Shown: positions 1 to 9,472, numbered from the stretch's first letter. The stretch: 50,747 bases of DNA from Gammaproteobacteria bacterium (GCA_021773365.1 JAJFKF010000050.1:1-50747); one strand, 5' to 3'. Numbers and translations: made by a program. Notes: a model not told the origin generated them from the sequence alone.

Positions 1-510
1 GGGGGTGCGCGACTGGCACTGCGAGGAACGGAAGGCGGAGAAATCATGCGTGCCGACGAGATGATCGGCCGCGGCCTGCATGGCGGCCGGATCCAGTGGC
101 TTGTAGAGCCAGCAGACCTTGCGGCGCTGCAAGGCGGGGCGGCTGACGCGCTGCAGGATGATGTAACGGTAGGCGCGCGAGACAGCGCTGTAGCGGGCAT
201 GGAAGTCCCTGGGGACCTCCTGGGCCCACAGGACGCTGACATCGTTGGGCAGGCGGGTATTGGCGCCAAAGGTCCATGCGCGGGAGGTGCGTACCGCCGT
301 AGTCTCGAAATGCACCACCTGGCCGATGGCATGCACCCCGGTGTCGGTGCGGCCCGCGCAAACCAGGCGGACGGGTTGATCGGCCACGACGCTGAACGCG
401 CTCTCGGCCACGGCCTGGATGGAGGGGCTGCTGAGCTGGCTCTGCCAGCCGGAGTAGGCCGTCCCGTCGTACTCAAGGCAGACGGCTATTCTTTTCATGG
501 CCTCGCTCAC
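1..510 (-). CDS. truA: tRNA pseudouridine(38-40) synthase TruA, 3' end outside window
   Basis: TruA converts uridines 38-40 of the tRNA anticodon stem-loop to pseudouridine in the cytoplasm. The minus-strand translation begins VSEAMKRIAVCLEYDG and continues with GWQSQ and the family's active-site segment CAGRTDTGVHA, whose Asp (GRTD) is the catalytic residue; VVHFET follows. About 170 residues are visible of a protein usually 250-280 long, so the C-terminal third is missing at the window edge. I chose the GTG at 510 because a GGAG lies nine bases before it; an in-frame ATG at 498 is an alternative but has no well-spaced ribosome site. The gene follows fimV by about 50 bases in the same direction, an order also seen in Pseudomonas-like genomes. 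The overlapping plus-strand reading frames are shadows. Confidence 0.93.
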   Translation of the reverse strand, partial: MSEAMKRIAVCLEYDGTAYSGWQSQLSSPSIQAVAESAFSVVADQPVRLVCAGRTDTGVHAIGQVVHFETTAVRTSRAWTFGANTRLPNDVSVLWAQEVPRDFHARYSAVSRAYRYIILQRVSRPALQRRKVCWLYKPLDPAAMQAAADHLVGTHDFSAFRSSQCQSRTP

Positions 511-563
511 GGCAGCGAACTCCGGGTGGGCAGCTGCGCCAGCAGCGCCGGGAACCGGGGTTG

Positions 564-3500
564 TCAGCCCGGCAGCGAGTCGATCAGGCGCTGGGCTTCC
601 TGCTTCTGTGTCGCCGAGCCTTCCTGCAACACCTCATCGAGGATGTTGCGCGCACCTTCCGGGTCACCCATGTCCATGTAGGCACGGGCCAGGTCGAGCT
701 TGGTGCCCACCTCGCTCATGGTCACCGGCTCAAGCTCCGGCAGATCCATGTCCTCAGCCGAGATGCGCTCGGTCTGGGTCTGGTCCTGGTCGTGGTTGCG
801 GCGTGCCTCGCTGACATCGAGATCGATGTCGGTATCGGTGAGGTCCTTCGAACCGCTGAACACATCACTGGAGAAGCGATCCTCCGCCGAGGCGCCCCGC
901 TGTGGATGCTTGGCCGTATCGGAAGCCAGCGCCGCCTCGAAATTGTCGAGATCCATATCCATGGTCTCACCGCCCACGGTCTTCAGCTCCGCGGTGGCGT
1001 CATTGTCCGATTTCTTCCCCGGACTGGGCACACGCGTGGTGGCATCGTTGCCGCCCACATCAGGCGAGGTCATGGTTGCGGCCTGGTCGTCCTCGTCAAG
1101 AATCCAGGTGCCGGTGGTCGGGCTTTGCTCGGGGCTGACGCGGGTGGCCGCCTGCGTTGCATCCTCATCGTCCTGCGCCTGGCGTTCCATACCGGCTTCT
1201 TCCAGGGTGCGCCGCGAGGTTTCATCCAGGCCGGCGAGCATGGTCGCCGCATCAGCCGGGTGATCGGTCTCCTCCAGCGCCTCAAGTTCGGCCGAATCGC
1301 CGCCCAGCGCATCCACGTCCAGCCCGAGATCATCGATGGCCAGCTCGGCGGTCTGGTCGGAACTGTGCACACTTGGGCGGAACTGCGCCGAGTCGATCTT
1401 TTCCTTGATCGTCGAAGAGGCCTTGTCGCGCAACGCGGGGGACTCCACCGTCGGCACATCGCCCGGGCCCGTGCCGGTGTCCTCACCCGCATCGGCCTCG
1501 CTGACGGCTTCCATCTCGACCGTCGGCGTTTCCATGGTGCGCGCTGCCATTTCGCGCGTGGTGGCACTGGTGTCAGGCTTGGCTGCATCCTCGTCAAAGA
1601 CGAAGTCGATACCGGAGCTGCCTTTGAGGTCTGCCACCTCGCCGGTGGTCTCGGTGGATTTCGACGGTCCGGCCTCGCCGAAGTCCAGATCCACGCTGTC
1701 GTTGCCACCCTCGAGGATGTCCAGGTCTAGGCGGTGGTCCCCGCCCTGCAGATCGAGATCCACTTCGGAGGACGGCGCGCCGCCGCCGGCCTGGGCGAAC
1801 AGCGGATCTTCCGGGGCAATCTGCTTGCCCATGATGACGATCTTGTCCCACTCCCCTGGAGCCTGCTGGCTGCCATCCTGCAGCTGCCGCGCGCTTTCCA
1901 GGAAGGAGTCCTTGTTGCCCCAGACAAAGTAGATTTCCAGAAGCTTCAGTTTCAGGTCGCGCCGGTCGGGCTGGCGCTCGATGGCCATGCTGACCAGGTC
2001 GGCGGCCTGATCGTACAAGCCATAGGCCATGTGGAAATCCGCCTCTGCCAGCGGATCACCCTGGTCGAGATTGATGGCGGTTTCCGAACTCAGTGTGTCG
2101 TCAGCGGTCTTGTCGGCCGGCGCGGACGAGGAAAGAAAATCCGAGGCCGGAACGGTCTGCGGCTTGCGCGATGCTGGCGAATCCTCCACCTGGGGATGCT
2201 CACCGCTTTCCTCGACCAGGAAATTCTCTTCGCGCTTGATCGTGCGCAGCCTCGCGGTGCTCGACGTGGAGGCCTCGCCGATGCTCGGCTCGGCGTGCTC
2301 ATCGTCCTCTTCGGCCTGCGCCAGACGACCGAGTGCCTCGAAGTCCGGTGCGTCGCGCCGCCGCAGGAAACCGAAAATCACCAAGCCCAGCAGCAGCAGG
2401 CCGCCAACGGCGAAATACCAGTTCTGGATCAGCCAATCGAGAATCGAGGCGCCGGTTTCCGATGTCGGAGTGCTCTCGGCGGGCGCCTCAGACTCGGCAA
2501 CGGGCGGTGCCTGCTCCACCGGCTGCGCCTGTGCTTCACCCTCAGCTTGCTCCACCGCTGTATCGACGCCGGACGGAGCCGGCGCTTCTGCCGGGGTCTC
2601 GCCCTGCAGTTCGGGCAGCGTCTGCGGCGGAGGCTGCTGCGATGTTTCACCCAGCCGTTCCTGCAACCTCGCCAACTCGGCGTTCTTCAGATCCAGCATG
2701 CGGCGGGATTCAGCCAGCTGCTGCTCCAGCGTCCGTACCTTCTCGTTCAATGCCTCCGATCCGGCGGGAGCAGCAGCCGCGCCTTCCCCGGATGCGCTCG
2801 GCGCTACCAGGCGCAGGCGTGCTGACTCATCCGCGGTCTGCGCCGCCGTCTCACCGCGAGATTCACGCCACTCGGCATACTGGCGGCGAACCTCCGCCAC
2901 GGCCTCACCGGAGCCAATGGCGTCCATCTCGGACCCGGCGGGAATGCGCAGGATCGCTCCCGCGTGTAATTCATTGATATTTCTATTAAAAGCCTCGGGG
3001 TTGGCGCGATACAGCGCCACCATCATCCGATTGATTTCGCGCGGCGAGCCCGAGGTGTGCTGACTGGCGATCTGCCACAGCGTGTCGTTCCGCTGGACGG
3101 TGTAGCTGAATGCACCCGAGGGCGCCATGGGCTGCGATGTCGCCGGTGCCGGCGCCGAAGCCGGTGGCGCAGCAGCAGCAGGCCTTTCCGCGGGGCGCTG
3201 AGTCGCTGCTGGCTCACTGCGTGGCGCTGCCACCGGTGCGCTGCTGCCCTGCTCGCCGGGCATGTACACCGGCGGATCAAGCAGCATGGTGTACTCGCGC
3301 AGCAAGCGTCCGCGCGCCCAGCTCACCTCAACCAGGAGCGTAAGAAAGGGGTCGTTGATGGCCTCGGTGGAGGTGATCTTCAGGACATCGCGCCCCGTCC
3401 CGTCCCGACCCACGGTAAAACGCAGGCTGGAATGCAGGCGGGAGGGCTCGATACCGTAGCGGGCGAAAGTTTCGCGGCTGGCCATGCCAGCATTGAGCGA

Positions 3501-3674
3501 ACGCAGTTCGTCAGCCGTTGCACCGAGCAGCTCGACCTCGGCTGATAGCGGCTGATTCAGCGCTGAATGGAGATGGATTTCGCCCAGTCCGAGGGCGAAC
3601 ACCGCTGCCGGACAGACCGACAGGCAAAGACCCAGCAGGTATCGGCTCATAAGGCGCTTCATTTTTCCCGTCAT
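564..3674 (-). CDS. fimV: FimV, LysM-containing type IV pilus assembly / polar hub protein
   Basis: FimV is an inner-membrane protein with a peptidoglycan-binding periplasmic part; it promotes assembly of the type IV pilus secretin and polar localisation of the motility machinery. Visible in order: a signal sequence (residues about 1-28, ending AVFALG), the conserved FimV N-terminal block (GEIHLHSALNQPL), a proline/alanine-rich linker, a LysM domain near residues 190-245 (YTVQRNDTLWQIA), a coiled-coil stretch, one membrane helix near residue 420 followed by RRR, a long acidic cytoplasmic region with TPR-like segments, and the conserved C-terminal FimV domain (LDLARAYMDMGD to the end). The frame is open back to 3746, but the ATG at 3674 has a GGGAG about six bases upstream and starts just before the signal peptide. 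The length of 1036 residues fits the family. The FimX-like gene at 11.2 kb fits a pilus-bearing cell. Confidence 0.95.
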   Translation of the reverse strand: MTGKMKRLMSRYLLGLCLSVCPAAVFALGLGEIHLHSALNQPLSAEVELLGATADELRSLNAGMASRETFARYGIEPSRLHSSLRFTVGRDGTGRDVLKITSTEAINDPFLTLLVEVSWARGRLLREYTMLLDPPVYMPGEQGSSAPVAAPRSEPAATQRPAERPAAAAPPASAPAPATSQPMAPSGAFSYTVQRNDTLWQIASQHTSGSPREINRMMVALYRANPEAFNRNINELHAGAILRIPAGSEMDAIGSGEAVAEVRRQYAEWRESRGETAAQTADESARLRLVAPSASGEGAAAAPAGSEALNEKVRTLEQQLAESRRMLDLKNAELARLQERLGETSQQPPPQTLPELQGETPAEAPAPSGVDTAVEQAEGEAQAQPVEQAPPVAESEAPAESTPTSETGASILDWLIQNWYFAVGGLLLLGLVIFGFLRRRDAPDFEALGRLAQAEEDDEHAEPSIGEASTSSTARLRTIKREENFLVEESGEHPQVEDSPASRKPQTVPASDFLSSSAPADKTADDTLSSETAINLDQGDPLAEADFHMAYGLYDQAADLVSMAIERQPDRRDLKLKLLEIYFVWGNKDSFLESARQLQDGSQQAPGEWDKIVIMGKQIAPEDPLFAQAGGGAPSSEVDLDLQGGDHRLDLDILEGGNDSVDLDFGEAGPSKSTETTGEVADLKGSSGIDFVFDEDAAKPDTSATTREMAARTMETPTVEMEAVSEADAGEDTGTGPGDVPTVESPALRDKASSTIKEKIDSAQFRPSVHSSDQTAELAIDDLGLDVDALGGDSAELEALEETDHPADAATMLAGLDETSRRTLEEAGMERQAQDDEDATQAATRVSPEQSPTTGTWILDEDDQAATMTSPDVGGNDATTRVPSPGKKSDNDATAELKTVGGETMDMDLDNFEAALASDTAKHPQRGASAEDRFSSDVFSGSKDLTDTDIDLDVSEARRNHDQDQTQTERISAEDMDLPELEPVTMSEVGTKLDLARAYMDMGDPEGARNILDEVLQEGSATQKQEAQRLIDSLPG

Positions 3675-3778
3675 GGCAGCTCCCTTAAGAGCGGCACGTG
3701 GATCTGGAATTCCACTTGGTACAGCAGCTTGTGCGAGTTTGCTCACAGTCCCCCTGATCAGGGGCGGACTATAGCGGA

Positions 3779-4795
3779 TTAGTGTGCCTTGACCAATATC
3801 TGCGCGATCTGCACGGCATTGAGCGCCGCGCCCTTACGCAGATTATCGGAGGACAGCCACAGATTGAGTCCATGGGGCACCGAGGCGTCGGCACGCACCC
3901 GCCCCACAAACACCTCATCTTTCCCGGTGGACGGCAGCGGCATGGGGTAGAGCCCGGCCGACGGCTCGTCCTGCACCGCCACCCCGTCGGCGGCCGACAG
4001 CAGCTCCCGGGCGTGGTCCGGATGCAACGGCTTCTCGGTTTCGATGTTCACCGACTCGCAATGGCAGCGCATGACCGGCACCCGCACCGTGGTGGCAGTG
4101 ATACGCAGCTGCGGCAGGTCGAGGATCTTGCGGCTCTCGTTGACGATCTTGATCTCCTCAGAGCAGTCACCGTCCTCGGAGAAGGAGCCGATCTGCGGCA
4201 GGAGGTTGAAGGCGATCTGATAAGGGTAGACCTTCACTTCAGGTTCCTTGAACAGGAACAGCGCCCGGGTCTGTGCCATCAGTTCTTCCATGGCGGCCGC
4301 ACCGGTACCGGAAACGGACTGGAAGGTGGTCACCACCACGCGCCGCAGCGTGGCCGCTTCATGCAGGGGCTTGAGCGCCATCACCAGAGGGGTGGTGGTG
4401 CAGTTCGGAATTGAGATGATGCCCCGCTGCGCCTGGTGTGCGGATTCGGGATTGACCTCGGGCACCACCAGTGGCACCTGCGGGTCCATGCGAAACACCG
4501 AGCTGTCATCGATGACGGTGGCGCCCGCCGCGGCCAGCCGCGGTCCGTATTCACGGCTGATGTCGTCGGTGGCGGAGATGAAGGCGATGTCGATGCCGCT
4601 GAAGTCAGCGTCCGGGGTGAGCTCTTCCACCTTCCAGCTGCGGCCCAGGCACTTCATGCTCTGGCCGGCGGAACGTTTGGAAGCGAACAGGCGCAGGTGG
4701 GCAAGCGGGAACTTGCGCTCCTCAAGAATCTCCAGACTTTCCTTGCCGACGGCACCGGTGGCGCCGATGACTGCAATCCTGACACCGCTACTCAC
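3779..4795 (-). CDS. asd: Aspartate-semialdehyde dehydrogenase
   Basis: This enzyme reduces aspartyl-4-phosphate to aspartate-4-semialdehyde with NADPH, the branch point to lysine/diaminopimelate, threonine and methionine. The N-terminus has the Rossmann fingerprint (VIGATGAVG) and the middle has the active-site cysteine in SIPNCTT followed by MALKPLHEA. It is therefore a catalytic ASADH and not a cysteine-less Usg homologue, although it belongs to the same subgroup, which also sits near fimV and truA in pseudomonads. The frame can be opened at a TTG at 4801, but GTG at 4795 is better placed: GGAG lies nine bases before it and the protein starts MSSGVRIAVIG. Length is 338 residues, normal for the family. 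The gene is followed by fimV after about 100 bases and is probably transcribed with it. Confidence 0.93.
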   Translation of the reverse strand: MSSGVRIAVIGATGAVGKESLEILEERKFPLAHLRLFASKRSAGQSMKCLGRSWKVEELTPDADFSGIDIAFISATDDISREYGPRLAAAGATVIDDSSVFRMDPQVPLVVPEVNPESAHQAQRGIISIPNCTTTPLVMALKPLHEAATLRRVVVTTFQSVSGTGAAAMEELMAQTRALFLFKEPEVKVYPYQIAFNLLPQIGSFSEDGDCSEEIKIVNESRKILDLPQLRITATTVRVPVMRCHCESVNIETEKPLHPDHARELLSAADGVAVQDEPSAGLYPMPLPSTGKDEVFVGRVRADASVPHGLNLWLSSDNLRKGAALNAVQIAQILVKAH

Positions 4796-4891
4796 AAACA
4801 ATCACTCCGGGCTTGGGGAAAAGGGTGCGCAACATTACAGGAATCGGGGGGTGGAGTCATGACGGGTGTTCCGGGGTGGTGGTACCGGTAG

Positions 4892-5410
4892 ATGGGGCGC
4901 CAGCGCCGATCGCCCGGGGGGTGGTTGGCGGCGGCGTGGCTTCACCACCGGCATCGCGGTGCGGGTCCGCCGCCGGTGCCATAAGCATGCGGTCAGCAGC
5001 AGCTGATATGCACTGCCTTCGATAGATGCTCACGCTGCGGCGGCTTTGTGCCTTCGACGATGGGCGGCCACGCCGCCGCGCGAACCACCCCCCGACCGCT
5101 CGTCACTGGCGCCGCAGTGGGGAACACTGCCCGCTGTCATTCCGAAGAAGCCGAAGATACGGCTCTGGAACATCCGGCGGCGGTGGGCGGGGCGGGCCAG
5201 CGGACGTGGGTGGGGTGTGTTTCTCCGCGGCGCGGGCACCCCAACGTCGAAGGCACAAAGCCGCCGCAGCGTGAGCATCTATCGAAGGCAGTGAATATCC
5301 ATTCCCGTTACCCCCATGCCGATGGCACCGGCGGCGGACCCGCACCGCGACCCCGGTGGAGAGCCCGCGCCGCGGAAAACACGCCCCACCCGCGGCCGAT
5401 GGCCCGACCC
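4892..5410. repeat. Composite nested inverted-repeat element in the asd-aroC intergenic region
   Basis: The 660 bases between asd and aroC contain no convincing gene. They hold a pair of 105-base inverted arms, 4954-5058 and 5246-5350. The inner 48 bases of each arm (5011-5058 and 5246-5293) and the outer 29 (4954-4982 and 5322-5350) are perfect inverted copies by eye. Each arm is itself bracketed by a weaker inverted pair (about 4892-4944 with 5065-5115, and 5189-5237 with 5362-5410). Because of this symmetry, near-identical 82-residue frames open on both strands, so I treat those frames as artefacts. The centre contains a stretch reading GTCATTCCGAAGAAGCC on the plus strand, of a type common in dispersed intergenic repeats. 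Copy number elsewhere cannot be judged from one window. Confidence 0.75.
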
Positions 5411-5415
5411 GGCAC

Positions 5416-5440
5416 AGAGCAGAGCAGAGCAGAGCAGAGC
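5416..5440. repeat. Five tandem copies of AGAGC
   Basis: Five perfect head-to-tail copies of a 5-base unit lie between the composite inverted repeat and the 3' end of aroC. It is a simple-sequence tract that could vary in length by slippage, but it is outside any reading frame, so an effect on a gene is unlikely. Confidence 0.8.
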
Positions 5441-5456
5441 AGCGAACAGCAGTGCC

Positions 5457-6548
5457 CTATCCGGCAATCACCGGCGTACCCGACACCACATCACCGTTCT
5501 GCCCCCGCTGCCGCAGGTAATGATCCATCAACACAATCGCCAGCATCGCCTCCGCAATCGGCGTTGCCCGCAACCCCACGCACGGATCATGTCGCCCGGT
5601 GGTCACCACCTGCACCGCCGCACCTTCAACGTCGACCGTATCCCCCGGCACCTGAATACTGGACGTCGGCTTGAAAGCCAGATGCACCACGATGTCCTGC
5701 CCGGACGAAATTCCTCCGAGCGTGCCACCCGCTCTGTTGGAGGTGAAACCCGCAGGCGTCAATGCGTCGCGATGCTCGCTGCCCCGCTGTGTCACGGACG
5801 TGAATCCCGCGCCGATCTCCACGCCCTTCACCGCGTTGATGCCCATCATCGCGTGGGCGATGTCCGCATCCAGTTTGTCGAATACCGGCTCGCCCAGGCC
5901 CGGCGGCACACCCGCGGCCGTGACGGTCACGCGCGCGCCAATGGAATCGCCCTGTTCGCGCAGCTTCCATATCAGCGCCTCCAGCTCTTCCAGGCGCGCG
6001 GGGTCGGGGCAGAAGAAAGGATTGTCGTAGGCGGAAGGCGGGTCCTTCGGTTCCAGAATCAGTTCGCCGATCTGCGAGACGTAGCCGCTGATCTGCACAC
6101 CCAGACGTTCACGCAGGTACTTGCGTGCGATGGCCGCGGCGGCCACGCGCATGACCGTCTCGCGCGCCGAGGAGCGGCCACCACCGCGGTAGTCGCGGAA
6201 GCCGTATTTTTGTTGGTAGGTGTAGTCGGCGTGACCGGGGCGGAAGCGGTCCTTGATCTTCTCGTAGTCGCGCGAGCGCTGGTCGGCGTTCTCGACCAGC
6301 AGGCCGATGGGCGTGCCGGTGGTGCGGCCTTCGAAGACGCCGGAGAGAATGCGTACGCGGTCGGGTTCGCGGCGCTGGCTGGTGAAGTGCGAGGTACCCG
6401 AGCGACGGCGTTCCAGGTCGGGCTGGATGTCGGCCTCGGTCAGTTCCAGGCCGGGCGGGCAGCCGTCGACGATGCAGCCCAGGGCGGGGCCGTGGCTTTC
6501 ACCGAAGGTGGTGACGGTGAACAGTTTGCCGATGGTGTTGCCGGACAT
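5457..6548 (-). CDS. aroC: Chorismate synthase
   Basis: AroC carries out the last step of the shikimate pathway, converting 5-enolpyruvylshikimate-3-phosphate to chorismate with reduced FMN. The 363-residue protein has all the family signatures: N-terminal [14 protein letters not shown], then [17 protein letters not shown], the flavin/substrate segment [15 protein letters not shown], and [19 protein letters not shown]. Its length matches the usual 350-370. The start ATG gives the standard [10 protein letters not shown] beginning. It lies 36 bases downstream of prmB on the same strand, so the two are probably co-transcribed, an order common in gammaproteobacteria. Confidence 0.97.
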   Translation of the reverse strand: MSGNTIGKLFTVTTFGESHGPALGCIVDGCPPGLELTEADIQPDLERRRSGTSHFTSQRREPDRVRILSGVFEGRTTGTPIGLLVENADQRSRDYEKIKDRFRPGHADYTYQQKYGFRDYRGGGRSSARETVMRVAAAAIARKYLRERLGVQISGYVSQIGELILEPKDPPSAYDNPFFCPDPARLEELEALIWKLREQGDSIGARVTVTAAGVPPGLGEPVFDKLDADIAHAMMGINAVKGVEIGAGFTSVTQRGSEHRDALTPAGFTSNRAGGTLGGISSGQDIVVHLAFKPTSSIQVPGDTVDVEGAAVQVVTTGRHDPCVGLRATPIAEAMLAIVLMDHYLRQRGQNGDVVSGTPVIAG

Positions 6549-6584
6549 GTTCCAGTCTTCAGAGTCAGTTGAGTCCGTACTGAT

Positions 6585-7514
6585 TCACGAAGGCAGATCC
6601 TCCGCCTTCAGCAAAAATACGCCGCCACCGCCACGCTCGAATTCCAGCCAGGTCAGCGGCAGCTGGGGATAGCGCCGCTGCACTTCCGGCTGGGTGTTGC
6701 CCACCTCCACCACCAGCAGGCCACCGGGCCTGAGGTGCTGCGCGGATTCGCGCAGGAGGACATCAACCGCATCGAGACCGCGCGGGCCTGCCGCCAGGGC
6801 GAGCTTTGGCTCGTGGCGGTATTCCGCGGGGAGCGATTTCAGTTCCCGCGCGCCCACGTAGGGCGGGTTGCTGACGATGATATCGTACCGGCGGCCCGAC
6901 ACGGCCGAAAAATAATCCGACTTGAGCACCTGCACCCGGCCGATCAATCTGTGCGCGCGGATATTGCGCCGTGCGACCTGCAGGGCAGCCGTACTGATGT
7001 CCAGGGCCGTTACGCGTGACCGCGGCAGATAGCGGGCACAGGCGATGGCAATACAGCCCGAGCCGGTACCCACGTCGAGGATGCTGCGCACGCGTTCGGG
7101 ATCCATCCAGGGCTCGAAACGGCGCTCGATCAGCTCCGCGATCGGCGAGCGGGGAATAAGCACGCGGGGATCGACGCTGAAAGGCAGGCCGGCGAACCAG
7201 GTCTGGCCGGTGAGATATACGGCGGGGATGCGTTCGCTCACGCGGCGCTCGAACAGCTTCTCCGCCCGCGCCTGCTCGCGGGCGCTGACCGGACGCGCAT
7301 AGATTTCCGGCGCCTCGGCATGGTCGAGGTTCAGCGCGTGGAAGACCAGTGCCGCAGCCTCGTCGCGGGCATTGTCGGTGCCGTGACCATAGAAGAGGTG
7401 CGCATGCGTGAAGCGATGCACGCCCTGCTCCATCAGCTGCGCCACCGTCAGGGGCGATGCCGGCGCGACGTGGCGCGTACTTTGCGGCTTTTTCCGCTTG
7501 GCTTTGGTTATCAT
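6585..7514 (-). CDS. prmB: Ribosomal protein L3 glutamine methyltransferase PrmB
   Basis: PrmB is an S-adenosylmethionine-dependent N5-glutamine methyltransferase acting on ribosomal protein L3. Visible are a helical N-terminal substrate-recognition part (VHRFTHAHLFYGHGTDNA), then the Rossmann methyltransferase fold with ILDVGTGSGCIAIA (SAM binding) and the catalytic NPPY motif in IVSNPPYVGARE. The NPPY motif with the upstream PRVLIPRSPIAELI fits PrmB better than the release-factor enzyme PrmC, whose equivalent segment is PRPDTE-like. The open frame runs back to 7667, over the divergent psd gene, so I place the start at ATG 7514 (MITKAKRKK), leaving 49 bases to psd. No strong ribosome site is visible, and the start could be slightly further in. 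The product is 309 residues. Confidence 0.92.
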   Translation of the reverse strand: MITKAKRKKPQSTRHVAPASPLTVAQLMEQGVHRFTHAHLFYGHGTDNARDEAAALVFHALNLDHAEAPEIYARPVSAREQARAEKLFERRVSERIPAVYLTGQTWFAGLPFSVDPRVLIPRSPIAELIERRFEPWMDPERVRSILDVGTGSGCIAIACARYLPRSRVTALDISTAALQVARRNIRAHRLIGRVQVLKSDYFSAVSGRRYDIIVSNPPYVGARELKSLPAEYRHEPKLALAAGPRGLDAVDVLLRESAQHLRPGGLLVVEVGNTQPEVQRRYPQLPLTWLEFERGGGGVFLLKAEDLPS

Positions 7515-7563
7515 CTTTCGCTCGTCATTCCCCCGCCAGCATAGCATTGCGTACCACAGACTC

Positions 7564-8451
7564 ATGAGCACTCCGCCCTCACTGCAACCGGCACCGTTCA
7601 ACACCTTCGTTCGCTTGCAGCATGTGCTGCCGCACCACCTGCTGTCGCGCATCGTGTGGTGGGCCACGCGCAGCCGGCTGCGACCGTGGAAGAACCTGCT
7701 GATCCGCAGCTTCCTGCGCCACTACGCGGTGAACATGGGCGAGGCGGCGCAACCCGATCCCGGCGCGTATGCCAGTTTCAACGATTTCTTCACCCGCGCG
7801 CTGCGGCCCGAGGCGCGTCCGGTGGACGTGCAGGCCGCTCGCATCGTCAGTCCGGTGGATGGCACGGTGAGCGAAGCGGGCCTGATTCACGACCAGCGCC
7901 TGCTCCAGGCCAAGGGGCATGACTACACGCTGACTGAACTGCTCGGCACGGATACGGCGCTGGCCGCGCGCTTTCACGATGGCGCCTTCGCCACGCTGTA
8001 TCTGGCGCCGCATGACTACCATCGCATTCACATGCCGGCGGCCGGAAAACTGGTGTCCTCTCATTACATCCCGGGGCGGCTGTTCAGCGTGAATCCAGCC
8101 ACGGTGCAGCGGCTGCCGCGGCTGTTCGCGCGCAATGAGCGGGTGGTGTGCGTGTTCGACGGGGAGCCGGGATATTTTGCGGTGATCCTGGTCGGCGCAT
8201 TGTTTGTCGGCAGCATGTCGACCGTGTGGGCGGGGGATGTCACGCCGGCACGGCGGCGTCGCGTCACACAGCTACCGCTGCCATCGTCGCCGGTGCAGCT
8301 GGCGCGGGGCGAGGAGCTGGGACGTTTCAATATGGGTTCGACGGTGATCGTGCTGTTTGAACGCGGGCGCGTGCAGTGGCAACCGGAACTGGTGGCCGGC
8401 GCCAAGGTGCGCATGGGCAACTCCATTGCCGCGGGTGGCGACGCTCCATGA
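7564..8451 (+). CDS. psd: Phosphatidylserine decarboxylase proenzyme
   Basis: Psd decarboxylates phosphatidylserine to phosphatidylethanolamine at the inner membrane. It is made as a proenzyme that cleaves itself at a Gly-Ser bond, and the serine becomes the pyruvoyl cofactor. The cleavage motif is present as FNMGSTVIVLF near the C-terminus (MGST, where LGST is the commonest version). Other signatures are SPVDGTVSEAG, the APHDYHRIHMPAAGKL segment with the processing histidine, and FARNERVV. I start at ATG 7564 (MSTPPSLQP), giving 295 residues; the longer frame reads into the divergent prmB. The stop overlaps the start of epmA by four bases (ATGA), so the two are translationally coupled. Confidence 0.95.
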   Translation: MSTPPSLQPAPFNTFVRLQHVLPHHLLSRIVWWATRSRLRPWKNLLIRSFLRHYAVNMGEAAQPDPGAYASFNDFFTRALRPEARPVDVQAARIVSPVDGTVSEAGLIHDQRLLQAKGHDYTLTELLGTDTALAARFHDGAFATLYLAPHDYHRIHMPAAGKLVSSHYIPGRLFSVNPATVQRLPRLFARNERVVCVFDGEPGYFAVILVGALFVGSMSTVWAGDVTPARRRRVTQLPLPSSPVQLARGEELGRFNMGSTVIVLFERGRVQWQPELVAGAKVRMGNSIAAGGDAP

Positions 8452-9419
8452 GCGCACCGGGCGACTGGCCGCCCTCCGCCACGCAGGCGACCCTGCAGCT
8501 GCGCGCCGAACTGCTGCGGCGTGTGCGCGAGTATTTTGCGGCGGCCGGCGTGATGGAGGTGCAGACGCCGATGCTGTCACGGGCGACGGTCACGGACGTG
8601 CACCTGGCCTCGCTGCGTACGCGGGTGGCCGGACACGGTGAGTTCTACCTGCAGACCTCGCCCGAGTACGCCATGAAGCGCCTGCTGGCCGCCGGCAGCG
8701 GCGATATCTACCAGATCGCGCCGGTGTTCCGCGACGCCGAACGGGGCACGCAGCACAACCCTGAATTCACCATGGTGGAGTGGTACCGCGCGGGATTCGA
8801 TGCCAACGCGCTGATGAACGATGCCAGCAGCCTGCTCGATGCACTGCTGATCGAACGCCAGCTCGGCACTGCGCAGCGCCTGACGTACCGCGAAGCTTTT
8901 CTGCGGCACACTCAAATTGATCCGCTCACCGCGCCGGTCGCGGACCTGCTGGCGTGCGCGCGCGCACATGAAATCCCCCTGCCCTCGCCGACGCCTGATG
9001 AGCGCGACGCCTGTCTCGACCTGCTGATGTCCACGGTCGTCGGCCCACGACTGGGACAGGGACAGCTCTCCTTTATATATGACTATCCGGCCTCGCAGGC
9101 CGCGCTGGCGCGACTGAAACCGGACGACCCGTCAGTGGCCGAGCGCTTCGAGATCTATCTGCAGGGAGTGGAGCTGGCCAACGGCTTCCACGAACTGGCC
9201 GATGCACGCGAGCAGCGCGCAAGATTCGGGCAGGACCTGCAGCAGCGGCGTGCGCGTGGCCTGTCTGAACCGCCGGTGGACGAGCGCCTGCTGGGCGCGC
9301 TGACAGCGGGGCTGCCGGATTGCGCGGGAATCGCGCTGGGTTTCGATCGGGTGGTCATGCTCGCGGCCGGCGTACGCACCATCGATGAGGTGCTGGCGTT
9401 TCCGATCGAGCGCTGCTGA
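8448..9419 (+). CDS. epmA: Elongation factor P beta-lysine ligase EpmA
   Basis: EpmA (also called PoxA, YjeA or GenX) is a truncated class II lysyl-tRNA synthetase paralogue that attaches (R)-beta-lysine to EF-P. The 323-residue protein has only the catalytic domain, with no N-terminal anticodon-binding OB fold, as expected. Class II motif 2 is seen as FRDAERGTQHNPEFTMVEWY and motif 3 as GIALGFDRVVML; ELANGFHEL is also typical. The ATG overlaps the psd stop (ATGA). Its target EF-P and the aminomutase EpmB are the next two genes, so the complete modification set is clustered here. Confidence 0.95.
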   Translation: MSAPGDWPPSATQATLQLRAELLRRVREYFAAAGVMEVQTPMLSRATVTDVHLASLRTRVAGHGEFYLQTSPEYAMKRLLAAGSGDIYQIAPVFRDAERGTQHNPEFTMVEWYRAGFDANALMNDASSLLDALLIERQLGTAQRLTYREAFLRHTQIDPLTAPVADLLACARAHEIPLPSPTPDERDACLDLLMSTVVGPRLGQGQLSFIYDYPASQAALARLKPDDPSVAERFEIYLQGVELANGFHELADAREQRARFGQDLQQRRARGLSEPPVDERLLGALTAGLPDCAGIALGFDRVVMLAAGVRTIDEVLAFPIERC

Positions 9420-9427
9420 GTCGAGCA

Positions 9428-9472
9428 ACCCTCGCCCCGCGAACGCGGGCAGGCAAAGCCCGGGCGAGGTTA
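9428..9472. terminator. Hairpin between convergent epmA and efp
   Basis: Between the epmA stop and the efp stop the arms CCTCGCCC (9430-9437) and GGGCGAGG (9462-9469) are perfectly complementary, enclosing a second short GC stem (CCCGCGAACGCGGG). The flanks are AA and TT(ATTGTTT). The position between two converging genes suggests a bidirectional terminator; I infer the function from location and symmetry only. Confidence 0.6.

Noticed and set aside
561-2825. Large plus-strand frames over fimV
   Set aside because: They are shadows of fimV with no protein-like features.
5026-5278. Near-identical 82-residue frames on both strands starting MLTLRRLCAF
   Set aside because: They arise from the perfect inverted repeat; the middle parts are unrelated and low-complexity, and no ribosome site is present.
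5416-5440. Phase-variable switch from the AGAGC tract
   Set aside because: The tract lies outside any gene and promoter; it is downstream of the convergent or same-strand gene ends, so no switching target is visible.
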